NCBI GenBank assembly: GCA_902595065.1
Contig: CACJOM010000001.1
Coordinates: 511,463 to 575,462, forward strand
Direction: 5' to 3'
Source of the DNA: an uncultured SAR86 cluster bacterium
GTDB lineage: Bacteria > Pseudomonadota > Gammaproteobacteria > Magnimaribacterales > D2472
DNA length: 64,000 nucleotides
Shown: piece by piece, positions 8,689 through 17,610 of the stretch
Position numbering within the stretch: the stretch's first letter is position 1
Layout of the letters: each line of letters opens with the position of its first letter
The notes under the pieces: model-generated
Database searches by the model: none
The model's input: only the letters and a program-made list of their open reading frames with translations
Told to the model about the DNA's origin: nothing
Translations under genes and position numbers: made by a program

Positions 8689-10275
8689 ATGAGCGCAGTA
8701 ATTGAATCCCACAATCATGATGATCATCATCATGGTCCTGCTAAAGGACTAACTCGGTGGTTATACACTACAAACCATAAAGATATAGGATCGTTATATT
8801 TATGGTTTAGTTTCGCAATGTTCTTAATTGGCGGGGCAATGGCATTAGTTATAAGGGCAGAGCTTTTTCAGCCCGGCATGCAAATTGTAGAGCCAGAATT
8901 CTACAACCAAATGCTTACATTACATGGGTTAATAATGGTTTTTGGGGCTGTTATGCCAGCCTTTGTAGGTTTAGCAAACTGGCTTGTACCAATGATGGTA
9001 GGCGCACCCGATATGGCGCTCCCGCGGATGAACAATCTTAGCTTTTGGATACTCCCATTTGCATTTTTTATTTTACTATCTTCTTTATTTATGGAAGGCG
9101 GAGCTCCAAATTTTGGCTGGACATTCTACGCTCCCTTGTCTACGACTTATGCTCCTCCAAGCGTTACTTTCTTTATATTTGCTGTCCATATAATGGGAGC
9201 TTCTTCAATCATGGGGTCTATTAACGTGATCGTAACCATTATGAATATGAGAGCGCCAGGCATGACTTTGATGAAAATGCCGCTTTTTGTATGGTCATGG
9301 TTAATTACAGCATACTTATTAATAGCAGTTATGCCTGTTCTTGCTGGAGCAGTAACAATGATGCTCATGGATATCCATTTTGGAACAAGCTTCTTCAATG
9401 CTGCAGGTGGTGGAGATCCTGTTTTGTTTCAACATATTTTTTGGTTTTTTGGGCATCCCGAAGTTTATATTATGATTCTCCCAGCTTTTGGCATCGCATC
9501 CCATATCATTGAAACTTTTTCAAGAAAGCAATTATTTGGATATGCATCTATGGTTTGGGCAATGGCCTCGATTGCAATTTTATCATTTGTTGTCTGGGCG
9601 CATCATATGTTTACGGTCGGCCTGCCATTGGCTGCAGAGCTATTCTTTATGTGGGCAACAATGTTGATCGCTGTTCCAACTGGTGTGAAAGTCTTTAATT
9701 GGGTTACCACAATGTTTAAGGGCTCAATTACATACGAAACCCCCATGCTATTTGCTATAGCTTTTGTTGTCTTGTTTACTATAGGCGGTTTTTCTGGGCT
9801 GATGCTTGCAATTACTCCTGCAGATTTTCAATACCACGATACATACTTTGTAGTAGCTCACTTTCATTATGTTCTTGTACCAGGGTCAATCTTTTCTATT
9901 ATGGCCGCTGTTTATTATTGGATTCCAAAATGGACAGGAAACATGTATGACGAAAGGCTTGGAAAACTTCATTTTTGGCTTTCTTTTGTAGGTGTCAACG
10001 TAACTTTCTTCCCTCAACATTGGATTGGTCTAGCTGGAATGCCTAGAAGAATTCCTGACTATGCACTTCAATTTGCTGATTGGAATATGATTTCCTCTGT
10101 TGGTGCATTCTTATTTGGTGCTTCTCAAATTTTGTTCTTATTTATAGTGCTCAAAACTGTTATGGGCGGCAAGAAGGCAACACCAGAAGTTTGGGAAGGC
10201 TCAAGAGGTCTTGAGTGGACTGTTGAGTCGCCTGCCCCATACCATACATTCACCACACCGCCGAAGGTAAGTTAA
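8689..10275 (+). CDS. coxA: cytochrome c oxidase subunit I
   Basis: Catalytic heme-copper subunit: reduces O2 at the heme a3-CuB centre and pumps protons. The 528-residue protein shows heme a ligand H79 (TLHG), the CuB/Tyr region HPEVYI, the HH pair in WAHHMF, and VAHFHYVL with the heme a and a3 ligands. The D-channel stretch around NNLSFW is also recognisable. The N-terminal cytoplasmic extension is unusually rich in histidine (five His in residues 8-15). AAGGAAA precedes the ATG. Its stop shares one base with the next start. Confidence 0.97.
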   Translation: MSAVIESHNHDDHHHGPAKGLTRWLYTTNHKDIGSLYLWFSFAMFLIGGAMALVIRAELFQPGMQIVEPEFYNQMLTLHGLIMVFGAVMPAFVGLANWLVPMMVGAPDMALPRMNNLSFWILPFAFFILLSSLFMEGGAPNFGWTFYAPLSTTYAPPSVTFFIFAVHIMGASSIMGSINVIVTIMNMRAPGMTLMKMPLFVWSWLITAYLLIAVMPVLAGAVTMMLMDIHFGTSFFNAAGGGDPVLFQHIFWFFGHPEVYIMILPAFGIASHIIETFSRKQLFGYASMVWAMASIAILSFVVWAHHMFTVGLPLAAELFFMWATMLIAVPTGVKVFNWVTTMFKGSITYETPMLFAIAFVVLFTIGGFSGLMLAITPADFQYHDTYFVVAHFHYVLVPGSIFSIMAAVYYWIPKWTGNMYDERLGKLHFWLSFVGVNVTFFPQHWIGLAGMPRRIPDYALQFADWNMISSVGAFLFGASQILFLFIVLKTVMGGKKATPEVWEGSRGLEWTVESPAPYHTFTTPPKVS

Positions 10276-10883
10276 TGAACGAAGGATCAAAAAAAACGAT
10301 TAGAACTCTTTGTTTTGCTGTTCTAGGAATGTTTACGTTTTCGTTTGCCTTGGTCCCTCTTTATAACGTGTTCTGCGAAGTAACTGGCCTTAATGGCAAA
10401 ATTGAGCTTAGAGCTACCAATGTTAAAAACATTGAAATTGATAATGGTAGAGATGTCTCAGTCCAGTTTGTTTCTCATAATAACGAAGAAATGCCATGGA
10501 CATTTAAACCTTCTGAAGACAATATTCAAATTAAGACAGGAAAGTATCACACAGCTACCTTTTATGTAAAAAATACAACAAACAAAAGAATGGTTGCCCA
10601 GGCAATACCAAGCGTTGCTCCATCAAATGCAGCTGCGCATTTAAAAAAATTAGAATGTTTTTGTTTTGAACAACAAGAGCTTGCACCCGGCGAAGATGCT
10701 CTTTTGCCGGTAAGACTTATCTTTGATGATGAGCTACCAAGCTCCATCAACAGCGTTGTCCTTTCATATACAATATTTGATGTTACAGATTATAACGATG
10801 TTGAGTTCACTCAACATCATAATGACGATCATCATCATGATGACAGCCATCATGATGGCCATGAAATGGAGCCTTCAATATGA
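10275..10883 (+). CDS. ctaG: cytochrome c oxidase assembly protein CtaG/Cox11
   Basis: Periplasmic, membrane-anchored copper chaperone that delivers CuB to subunit I. One N-terminal helix (about 10-30), then the Cox11 Ig-like domain with the copper-binding CFCF at 128-131 followed by EQQ. The C-terminus carries a tail not needed by the family: eight histidines between residues 181 and 196, mixed with Asp. Placement between coxA and coxC is canonical. The start overlaps the coxA stop and the stop overlaps coxC by 4 bp. Confidence 0.95.
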   Translation: MNEGSKKTIRTLCFAVLGMFTFSFALVPLYNVFCEVTGLNGKIELRATNVKNIEIDNGRDVSVQFVSHNNEEMPWTFKPSEDNIQIKTGKYHTATFYVKNTTNKRMVAQAIPSVAPSNAAAHLKKLECFCFEQQELAPGEDALLPVRLIFDDELPSSINSVVLSYTIFDVTDYNDVEFTQHHNDDHHHDDSHHDGHEMEPSI

Positions 10884-11785
10884 GTTATCAAAAATACTAT
10901 GTACCAGAGGAAAGTAAATATCCTATTTACATTGCAACAGCACTTTTTTTATTGGTAATGGGTGCAGCAGGCACCATTAATGATCTTGGAAAGCCTGCAA
11001 GTAATTCCGTATATATTCTTTATTCAGGATTTGCTGTATTTGCAGCCACTTTATATTTTTGGTTTAGAGCAGTTATTAGAGAGCATATTGCTGGCTTAGA
11101 TAGTTCTCAACTGCAAAAATCCTTTGTCTTTGGCATGGGCTGGTTTATTTTTTCTGAAGTTATGTTCTTTGCAGCATTTTTTGGTGCATTATTTTATGTA
11201 AGAAATTTTTCTGTTCCATGGCTCGGTGGAGAAGGTGAAAAGGGGTTAGCGAACATGCTTTGGGAGGGCTTCGAGTCTTCATGGCCTGTGATGTCAACTC
11301 CTGATGCTGGATCAGGATATGTTCTTGCTGACAAAAACATGAGTTGGCCAGGTTGGAGCAATGTCCTAAAATGGCTACCATTGTGGAATACAATAGTACT
11401 GCTCAGCTCAAGTGTGACCGTGCACTTTGCTCATCTTGCGCTCAAGAATGATAATAAAAAAAGCTTTAATACATGGCTTGGTGTAACCGTTGCTCTTGCT
11501 CTGATCTTTGTCGGATTGCAAGCTGCTGAGTATTATGAGGCATATGCACATTACGGCTTGACACTTAATTCTGGAATATATGGTTCAACATTCTTTATGT
11601 TGACAGGTTTTCACGGTTTTCATGTCATGATGGGTGGATTTATGCTGGCTGTAATGCTGTGTAGATCAGTTTTTTATAATCATTTTGATCCTCATAGCCA
11701 CTTTGGATTCGAAGCAGCCTCATGGTATTGGCACTTCGTTGACGTGGTATGGGTGATGCTATTTCTTTTTGTTTATATACTTTAA
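10880..11785 (+). CDS. coxC: cytochrome c oxidase subunit III
   Basis: Seven-helix structural subunit III. Family hallmarks seen are the FGMGWFIFSEVMFFAAFF helix with its membrane Glu, GFHGFHVMMGG, and the C-terminal WYWHFVDVVWVMLF. The 301 residues include an inserted soluble loop around 110-160, typical of gammaproteobacterial subunit III. Start lies in an ATGA overlap with ctaG. It ends one base before a convergent small gene, leaving no room for a terminator. Confidence 0.96.
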   Translation: MSYQKYYVPEESKYPIYIATALFLLVMGAAGTINDLGKPASNSVYILYSGFAVFAATLYFWFRAVIREHIAGLDSSQLQKSFVFGMGWFIFSEVMFFAAFFGALFYVRNFSVPWLGGEGEKGLANMLWEGFESSWPVMSTPDAGSGYVLADKNMSWPGWSNVLKWLPLWNTIVLLSSSVTVHFAHLALKNDNKKSFNTWLGVTVALALIFVGLQAAEYYEAYAHYGLTLNSGIYGSTFFMLTGFHGFHVMMGGFMLAVMLCRSVFYNHFDPHSHFGFEAASWYWHFVDVVWVMLFLFVYIL

Positions 11786-11786
11786 A

Positions 11787-11996
11787 TTAAGAGCCAAAAG
11801 GAACATTATTTCCTAGCTCTCCGGTATATAGACCATAAGAGATTAAGATTAGCAGTAAAACTGCAAGACTAACTCTAAATCCAAGACTGTATACAGATCG
11901 TCTGCCATGACCCTTGTCTTTGAAAAGAAAAAAGAGACTGCTGAATAAGCTTAAAAAGATTAAGATAATTACAGTGTAAATAAGAGGTCTCAGCAT
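11787..11996 (-). CDS. twin-transmembrane small protein (DUF2909 family)
   Basis: A 69-residue protein of two hydrophobic segments (about 5-24 and 42-61) joined by a basic loop (KDKGHGRRSVYSLGFR). This matches the DUF2909 family found in oxidase clusters of Pseudomonas-like bacteria, often in this position and orientation. A role in oxidase assembly or stability is inferred from context only. Its start codon is 4 bp from the leftmost possible surf1 start on the other strand. Confidence 0.75.
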   Translation of the reverse strand: MLRPLIYTVIILIFLSLFSSLFFLFKDKGHGRRSVYSLGFRVSLAVLLLILISYGLYTGELGNNVPFGS

Positions 11997-12000
11997 ACAT

Positions 12001-12726
12001 GTGAACTATAACATTTTTATGATGAAAGCTTTACCAACAATTGAACAAATAAAACACAACAAAGCACTCACTGCTTTTTCTGTCGTGTTTGTAACTATAT
12101 TTATTTTGTTGGGGTTTTGGCAGATAGAAAGAGCTGGGTTTAAGGCAAGCCTTATTCAGGAATTTGAATTAGAGCAGTCAAAAGCTCCTAAGGCTATTTC
12201 TGGCTCCTTCAAACAATGGAGCAAAGTATTTATAGATGGATTTTATGATCCAACTCAACAAGTTCTAATAGACAACCAAATAAAAGATGGAATGGTAGGC
12301 TACAAAATATACACACCATTTTATTATGAGCAAGACCAAGCAATATTTGTTGATCGTGGCTGGATCTCTCAAGGCAGAACAAGAAATGACCTACCAAATG
12401 TAAATTTTAATGCTACTAAATCGCGCATAGTTGGAAGTCTTGTCAAACCAGAAAAAGAGGTATTGGCGGGCGCTGAATTATTAACAAATGAATGGCCTTT
12501 GGTTTCTCAAACTAAATCACCAAGCATCATTCAACAAGCTTATGATAAGAAGTTCTCAGATATGGTGCTAATTTTAGATCCTGGGTCACAATTCATTAAT
12601 GAGTATGTTGCATTAACACCCTTTGTTATCACGCCAACTAAACATTATGGCTACGCACTGCAGTGGTTTACCATGAGCCTTGTTTTAGTAGGAATGTTTA
12701 TATATGCAATTAAGAGAGAATCATGA
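12001..12726 (+). CDS. Surf1 family oxidase assembly protein
   Basis: Surf1/Shy1 proteins assist heme a insertion into subunit I. The 241-residue protein has the characteristic two terminal membrane helices (about 27-40 and 219-236) with a periplasmic domain between, and the motifs LGFWQIERA, VFVDRGWI and YALQWF. The first possible start is GTG at 12001; ATG at 12019 or 12022 would also give an intact helix and may be the real start. It overlaps the next gene by 4 bp. Confidence 0.9.
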   Translation: MNYNIFMMKALPTIEQIKHNKALTAFSVVFVTIFILLGFWQIERAGFKASLIQEFELEQSKAPKAISGSFKQWSKVFIDGFYDPTQQVLIDNQIKDGMVGYKIYTPFYYEQDQAIFVDRGWISQGRTRNDLPNVNFNATKSRIVGSLVKPEKEVLAGAELLTNEWPLVSQTKSPSIIQQAYDKKFSDMVLILDPGSQFINEYVALTPFVITPTKHYGYALQWFTMSLVLVGMFIYAIKRES

Positions 12727-13262
12727 GAAGCAAGATATTTTTAGCACTGTTATTATTAACTCCCCTATTAGTTTTGTTGGTTTCGACATTATCTTTCCAG
12801 TCAGGCTATTCACCAAAATATACTAAAAACAATGGGATTTTTTTTAATGAATATTTTGACACAACCGGTCTAAGTCTTATTGACGGTCAAGAAAATCTAA
12901 AATTTGAAGATGGTAAATGGCTATTTGCTACTTATGCATCTGCTGATGCTGAGCTTGAAGATGCTCTTTATTTGATGCGACAACTTAACGTAGCTCTTAA
13001 TAGAGATATCAATAAACTTAAAAGAGCTGTCGTCATTCAGGATATGAAAATACTAGAAGATCAGCTAATTGATTATCCAAGAACCCAAGCCATCATTGAT
13101 GCTGAAGGTAGATTATATAAAAAGTTATTAGATGCAGGTAATGAGAGTTTTTTTCTTGAACAAAAGATTTTTATAATTGATCCATATGGAAGGGCAGTTA
13201 TGTTTTTTCCAGTTTCCATGGATCCTAAATTAATTTTAAAGGACTTAAAGGTTTTAATATGA
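12723..13262 (+). CDS. oxidase-locus membrane-anchored protein of unknown function
   Basis: A 179-residue protein with one N-terminal membrane helix (about 5-24) and a predicted periplasmic domain. It is the gene usually found between surf1 and ctaA in gammaproteobacterial oxidase clusters. The end (IIDPYGRAVMFFP, then a short helix) resembles the C-terminal part of Sco/thioredoxin-like domains, but I see no CxxxC or other redox motif. Role in oxidase biogenesis is inferred from context. It overlaps surf1 and ctaA by 4 bp each. Confidence 0.7.
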   Translation: MRSKIFLALLLLTPLLVLLVSTLSFQSGYSPKYTKNNGIFFNEYFDTTGLSLIDGQENLKFEDGKWLFATYASADAELEDALYLMRQLNVALNRDINKLKRAVVIQDMKILEDQLIDYPRTQAIIDAEGRLYKKLLDAGNESFFLEQKIFIIDPYGRAVMFFPVSMDPKLILKDLKVLI

Positions 13263-14239
13263 GTTTAGTTAGAGGTCTTTCATTTTTTGGGTTATGTTTT
13301 GCATTTGTCGTGATTGCATTAGGCGCGTGGACAAGGCTTGTTGATGCAGGTCTTGGCTGTCCAGATTGGCCAGGATGTTATGGTTTTGTAGTCTTTCCTA
13401 CAACTGAAGCTGAAATTTTAATAGCCGAGCAACGATATCCTCAATTTCCTTATGAAATTGATAAAGCAATTCCGGAGGTTGTGCATAGATACTTTGCAGC
13501 TGCTCTCGGATTTATAGCAATATTATTAGTTGTTTTTTCATTCAAGCATAAACTGCCAGCAAGAATAAAAGCCATAGCATCTTTTCTTTTATTTTTTATT
13601 TGTTGCCAGGGGCTATTTGGTTACCTTACCGTTAGCTTGAAGCTTTTGCCCATAATTGTAACTGGTCATTTGTTTGGCGGCTTTATTACTCTAAGCTTAT
13701 TTTTTTACTTATTTTTAAATACCACCGATGGCATTAAAAATCATCAGATTGGCCATTTAAAAACATTGGGTTGTATTGCTCTATTAGCCCTTTTAATTCA
13801 AATTTTCCTAGGGGCTTGGACGAGTACGAATTATGCGTCATTGGCTTGCGTTGATTTCCCAACATGCCAAGGAACATATCTGCCTGAGATGAATTTTTCT
13901 GATGGGTTTAACTTGTCTCAAGAAGTTGGCCCTAATTATTTATATGGCTTGCTGGATAACGAAGCAAGGGTTGCAATTCATTATTCTCATAGAGTCAGTG
14001 CACTAATTCTGACACTAATTTTCATGGTCTTAATTACTAAGCTTTGGTTTTCTAATGCAGCCCCGCTGGCTTCTACGTTAGGGGTAATATTGGTTACTCA
14101 GATTTCGTTAGGCATTATGAATGTTATATACGTGCTTCCTTTGTATATCGCTATCGCGCATAATTTAGTCGCAGCATTATTACTGTTAGCAACCCTAATG
14201 GTTAATCTTGTGATTTGGAAAGATGAACAACACAATTAA
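13259..14239 (+). CDS. ctaA: heme A synthase (CtaA/Cox15)
   Basis: Oxidises the C8 methyl of heme O to give heme A. The eight-helix, 326-residue membrane protein keeps both extracellular cysteine pairs (GLGCPDWPGCYG and ACVDFPTCQG) and heme-ligand histidines near EVVHRYFA, TGHLFGG, HYSHR and AIAHN. ATGA overlap with the preceding gene and a 17-bp overlap with ctaB show tight coupling of the two heme-A enzymes. Confidence 0.93.
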   Translation: MSLVRGLSFFGLCFAFVVIALGAWTRLVDAGLGCPDWPGCYGFVVFPTTEAEILIAEQRYPQFPYEIDKAIPEVVHRYFAAALGFIAILLVVFSFKHKLPARIKAIASFLLFFICCQGLFGYLTVSLKLLPIIVTGHLFGGFITLSLFFYLFLNTTDGIKNHQIGHLKTLGCIALLALLIQIFLGAWTSTNYASLACVDFPTCQGTYLPEMNFSDGFNLSQEVGPNYLYGLLDNEARVAIHYSHRVSALILTLIFMVLITKLWFSNAAPLASTLGVILVTQISLGIMNVIYVLPLYIAIAHNLVAALLLLATLMVNLVIWKDEQHN

Positions 14240-15086
14240 AAACTACTATGAACTATGTAAACCCAACGTAGTTCTAATGATGTTAATTACGGCCTTGGTT
14301 GGGTCCTTGTTGGCTAGCAAAACCCTCGCCCCGTTATCCTTGATTGCACTAGCAATGCTTGGTATTGGCTTATGTGCATCTTCAGCGGCGGCAATAAATC
14401 AAATCATTGACAGAAAGGCAGATGCTAATATGAATAGAACAGAAAACAGACCTATTCCTCAAGGAGAGGTTAGTCCTGTAAATGCTTCAATATTTGCATT
14501 TATCTTAGGCTCGCTTGGCGCAGCTATTTTGGTAATCTATGTGAATACCCTAACTGCGTTGCTCACTTTAGCTTCTTTAATAGGATATGCCTTTGTTTAC
14601 ACAGTGTACTTAAAGCGAGCAACACCACAAAATATAGTTATTGGTGGTTTGGCGGGTGCAGCTCCCCCATTACTAGGATGGACAGCAGTTACAAACTCGA
14701 TTGATCCAAACTCTCTTTTGTTGGTATTAATTATTTTTGCCTGGACCCCCCCACACTTTTGGGCTCTTGCAATCCACAGAAAAGATGATTATGCAAAAGA
14801 AAACATTCCAATGCTTCCAGTGACGCATGGAGTCCAATTTACAAAACTGCAAATCATTCTCTATACAATTATTTTAATTCTAGTAAGTTTACTGCCGTTT
14901 GTAGTCATGATGTCAGGGATTCTCTATTTTCTATCTGCATTAATTTTAGGGATTATTTTTTTATACTACGCAGTTCGTTTGTATTTTGATGAAGACAATA
15001 TTCAAGCCTTTCCAACTTTTGTTTACTCCATATATTATATTTTTCTAATTTTTGTTGCCTTGCTTATCGATCACTTCATAGCCTAA
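14223..15086 (+). CDS. ctaB: protoheme IX farnesyltransferase (heme O synthase)
   Basis: UbiA-superfamily prenyltransferase that adds farnesyl to heme B. The 287-residue, multi-helix protein shows the first Asp-rich prenyl-diphosphate site as NQIIDRKADANMNRTENRP and the second region near AIHRKDDYAKENIPMLP. It starts inside the end of ctaA and is followed after 2 bp by the Sco gene. Function is firm from the motif and its place beside heme A synthase. Confidence 0.95.
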   Translation: MNNTIKNYYELCKPNVVLMMLITALVGSLLASKTLAPLSLIALAMLGIGLCASSAAAINQIIDRKADANMNRTENRPIPQGEVSPVNASIFAFILGSLGAAILVIYVNTLTALLTLASLIGYAFVYTVYLKRATPQNIVIGGLAGAAPPLLGWTAVTNSIDPNSLLLVLIIFAWTPPHFWALAIHRKDDYAKENIPMLPVTHGVQFTKLQIILYTIILILVSLLPFVVMMSGILYFLSALILGIIFLYYAVRLYFDEDNIQAFPTFVYSIYYIFLIFVALLIDHFIA

Positions 15087-15088
15087 AT

Positions 15089-15739
15089 ATGAACAAGAAC
15101 ATTAAAATTTCATTGGCTTTAATCATCTTATTCATGGTTGCAGTTATGTCTTTGTTTATTAATAAATTAACCACTCCAAGATACCTATCTGCACCTGAGC
15201 TTTTGGTAAACGGATACTATCAATTTCCCAACCCAAAGGAGTTTTCTAATTTTCAAATCCTTACATCTGACAATGTTGTGCTCGACAAAGATATCTTTAA
15301 AGGAAAATGGACTTTAATATATTTTGGATATACTCGCTGTCCTGCAGAGTGCCCCGTTGCAATGTCTTTAATTAAAAATCTATACTCAACATTAGACTCA
15401 AAGGGGTTTAATTTAAACAATAAGCAGACACTTCTTGTGACCATAGACCCTGAGAATGATACTCCCAATGCTGTAGATCAATATGCCAAAGCATTTAACA
15501 AATTATTTATTGGAGCCCGGGGTGACAGGCCGATGCTTTTAAGCATGGCAACACAATTAAATGTAATGGTAGTTGAGCCTCCAAAGAATATGCATTCTGA
15601 TCACATGGAGCATTTAGAAAACCACTCAAATAATATTTTGCTAATTAATCCTGAGGGGCAATATGTCGGATTTTTTAGACCCCCATTTGATGAGGAGAAG
15701 TTTCTCCTTACCTATCAGTCGGTCGTAACTCCCCGCTAA
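15089..15739 (+). CDS. Sco1/SenC copper chaperone
   Basis: Membrane-tethered thioredoxin-fold protein that delivers copper to the CuA site of subunit II. One N-terminal helix (about 8-25), then CPAEC with C84 and C88 as copper/redox ligands, and the distal His in LENHSNNILLI; extra His/Met precede it (MHSDHMEHLENH). Last gene of the oxidase cluster. Its TAA overlaps the stop of the convergent gene in a shared CTAA. Confidence 0.93.
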   Translation: MNKNIKISLALIILFMVAVMSLFINKLTTPRYLSAPELLVNGYYQFPNPKEFSNFQILTSDNVVLDKDIFKGKWTLIYFGYTRCPAECPVAMSLIKNLYSTLDSKGFNLNNKQTLLVTIDPENDTPNAVDQYAKAFNKLFIGARGDRPMLLSMATQLNVMVVEPPKNMHSDHMEHLENHSNNILLINPEGQYVGFFRPPFDEEKFLLTYQSVVTPR

Positions 15740-16614
15740 CTTTCTAGAAACTTATTTCGCAGTTTTTGAATATCTTCATCAGAAATATTTAAACCAACTC
15801 TTATAAAATTTTGTAAACTGCCATATTTTTCTTCTGCAGTTTTAAAAGCTGTTTCAATGTATATACGTTCAACGCCTATTAAGGGACGCAAAATTTCGGC
15901 ATCAGTTTGATAAAGACTCATCAATTCTATTTGATCTAAAATTTCCTCAATTCTTTCTTTAGTAAAAGTATTGGTCTTCATGTAGTCCTTAATTACAGTC
16001 TCTCTAGAAACTCCCAAGGCAATGAGTGTAATTGCAGCAGCAAAACCAGCCCTATCTTTGCCAGCAGTGCAGTGAAATAATGTTGGGGCGTCTTCATCTA
16101 TGAGACCCCTTAGAAAATTCTCATATACATCTGTATAGCTTGCAACAAATTCTCTATTTGCATCCACTAAAAAACTTTTCACTTCTTTGTCTGTTTCGCC
16201 CTTTAATACAGCCTCTATCTTTGATCTCATCGCCCCATCAACACTAATTGGCATCTCAATATAGTCTATTCCCTCTGGGATAATGTCTGGATCTTCAGTT
16301 TTCTCTTCCTCTGATCTGAAATCAACAATCTTTTTGATGCCAAGGGTTTGGAGGTATTTTTGATCAGTCTCTGAAATATCACTTAGCTTATCCGAGCGAT
16401 ATAACATGCCCCATTTGATGGACTTGCCATCAATAGTTTTATAACCCCCAAGCTCTCTTGTGTTATGCGCCCCATCCATTGGGAGCAGTCGATTCTCCTC
16501 ATTTTGTAAAGAGCTATCATTTTTATGAAGAGGTCTATCCATTAGATCTATTGTTTCTGAGCATTGGGTTAGTGTTATGCAAAGGAATAAAATCCCTGCC
16601 TTCCTAAACATCAA
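15736..16614 (-). CDS. tyrosine-phosphatase-family lipoprotein
   Basis: The 292-residue protein begins with a lipoprotein signal peptide (lipobox LTQC, Cys18), so it should be membrane-anchored on the periplasmic side. The catalytic P-loop HCTAGKDRAG (nucleophile C182, R188) and upstream NTRELGGYKT and WGMLYRSDKLS motifs place it in the protein tyrosine/serine phosphatase group (Tyr-phosphatase 3 family). The substrate is unknown and could be a phosphoprotein, phosphoinositide or small phosphate ester. It overlaps the upstream oxidoreductase by 11 bp, implying coupled expression. Confidence 0.8.
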   Translation of the reverse strand: MMFRKAGILFLCITLTQCSETIDLMDRPLHKNDSSLQNEENRLLPMDGAHNTRELGGYKTIDGKSIKWGMLYRSDKLSDISETDQKYLQTLGIKKIVDFRSEEEKTEDPDIIPEGIDYIEMPISVDGAMRSKIEAVLKGETDKEVKSFLVDANREFVASYTDVYENFLRGLIDEDAPTLFHCTAGKDRAGFAAAITLIALGVSRETVIKDYMKTNTFTKERIEEILDQIELMSLYQTDAEILRPLIGVERIYIETAFKTAEEKYGSLQNFIRVGLNISDEDIQKLRNKFLES

Positions 16615-17602
16615 TTATTACCTTGCCTTTGGCCTTCCTATCTTTTAAATGTGCAATAGCAGCCGCTGACTCCTCAAGAGAAAATCTATCAGAAATTTCA
16701 GGATTAATTTTACCTGCAGCATGAAGGTCAAATAACTCCTGAAAATTTTTCATATTTTCATTTGGAAACATGGTTGTCCAAGCACCCCAAAAAACGCCAA
16801 CTATTTGGCAACCTTTTAGGAGGGCAAGATTAAGAGGTGGTTTAGGAATTTCTCCTGCCGCAAAACCAATAACAAGAAATCTACCTTCCCAGGCTATTGC
16901 CCTTAAAGCTGGTTCACTAAAAGACCCCCCCACCGGATCATAAACTACATTAGCCCCAAGCCCACCAGTGAGTTCTTTGATTCTATTAGAGAGCTCTTTC
17001 TGTTGATCTCGATCAAGATTGCCAGAGGGATATACAAAAGCTTCATCGGCACCATGCTCTAAACATGTTTTAATTTTTTCTTCAGATGAAGCCGCTGCAA
17101 TTACTTTTGCACCCATTGATTTACCAAGTTCTACAGCACTTAAGCCTACGCCACCAGCTGCCCCAAGCACCAATAAAGTTTCTCCTGGCTGGAGGTTTGC
17201 TCTTTGCTTTAAAGCATACAAAGATGTTCCGTAGGTCATTGGCAGTGCGGCAGCTACAGGGAAGTCCATTTCTTTTGGGATTAGGCTTACTCTTGCCGCT
17301 TCAACAACAAGTTTTTCAGCGAAACAACCATTTCCTGCCATAACAAAAACGTGATCACCTATGCTACACGAATCTACTCCCTCACCGATTTCTGCTATTA
17401 CTCCTGAGCACTCCGCTCCTGGAATAAAAGGCATAGGAGGCTGGAACTGATATAACCCCTGAATCATTAGGACATCTGGAAAATTTACACTCGCAGCTTT
17501 AATTTCTACCAAGACTTCCCCATTGCCGGGTTTCGGATCATCCACCTCAGTAAAGATTAGTTTTTCTGGACCTGCTAATTCTACACACTGCAAAGCTTTC
17601 AT
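16604..17602 (-). CDS. zinc-independent NADPH:quinone oxidoreductase family protein
   Basis: Medium-chain reductase of the quinone-oxidoreductase type. The N-terminal GroES-like domain has PGNGEVLVEIKAASVNFPD and PGAECSGVIAEIG; the Rossmann domain starts with LGAAGGVGLSAVELGKSMGA (AAxGGVG). No structural zinc cysteine cluster is seen, which fits the QOR branch. Length 332. In Pseudomonas a qor lies in the tsaC-hemF cluster; this one is elsewhere, paired with a phosphatase. Substrate could be a quinone or an alpha,beta-unsaturated carbonyl. Confidence 0.85.
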   Translation of the reverse strand: MKALQCVELAGPEKLIFTEVDDPKPGNGEVLVEIKAASVNFPDVLMIQGLYQFQPPMPFIPGAECSGVIAEIGEGVDSCSIGDHVFVMAGNGCFAEKLVVEAARVSLIPKEMDFPVAAALPMTYGTSLYALKQRANLQPGETLLVLGAAGGVGLSAVELGKSMGAKVIAAASSEEKIKTCLEHGADEAFVYPSGNLDRDQQKELSNRIKELTGGLGANVVYDPVGGSFSEPALRAIAWEGRFLVIGFAAGEIPKPPLNLALLKGCQIVGVFWGAWTTMFPNENMKNFQELFDLHAAGKINPEISDRFSLEESAAAIAHLKDRKAKGKVIIDV

Positions 17603-17610
17603 AGTATTTC

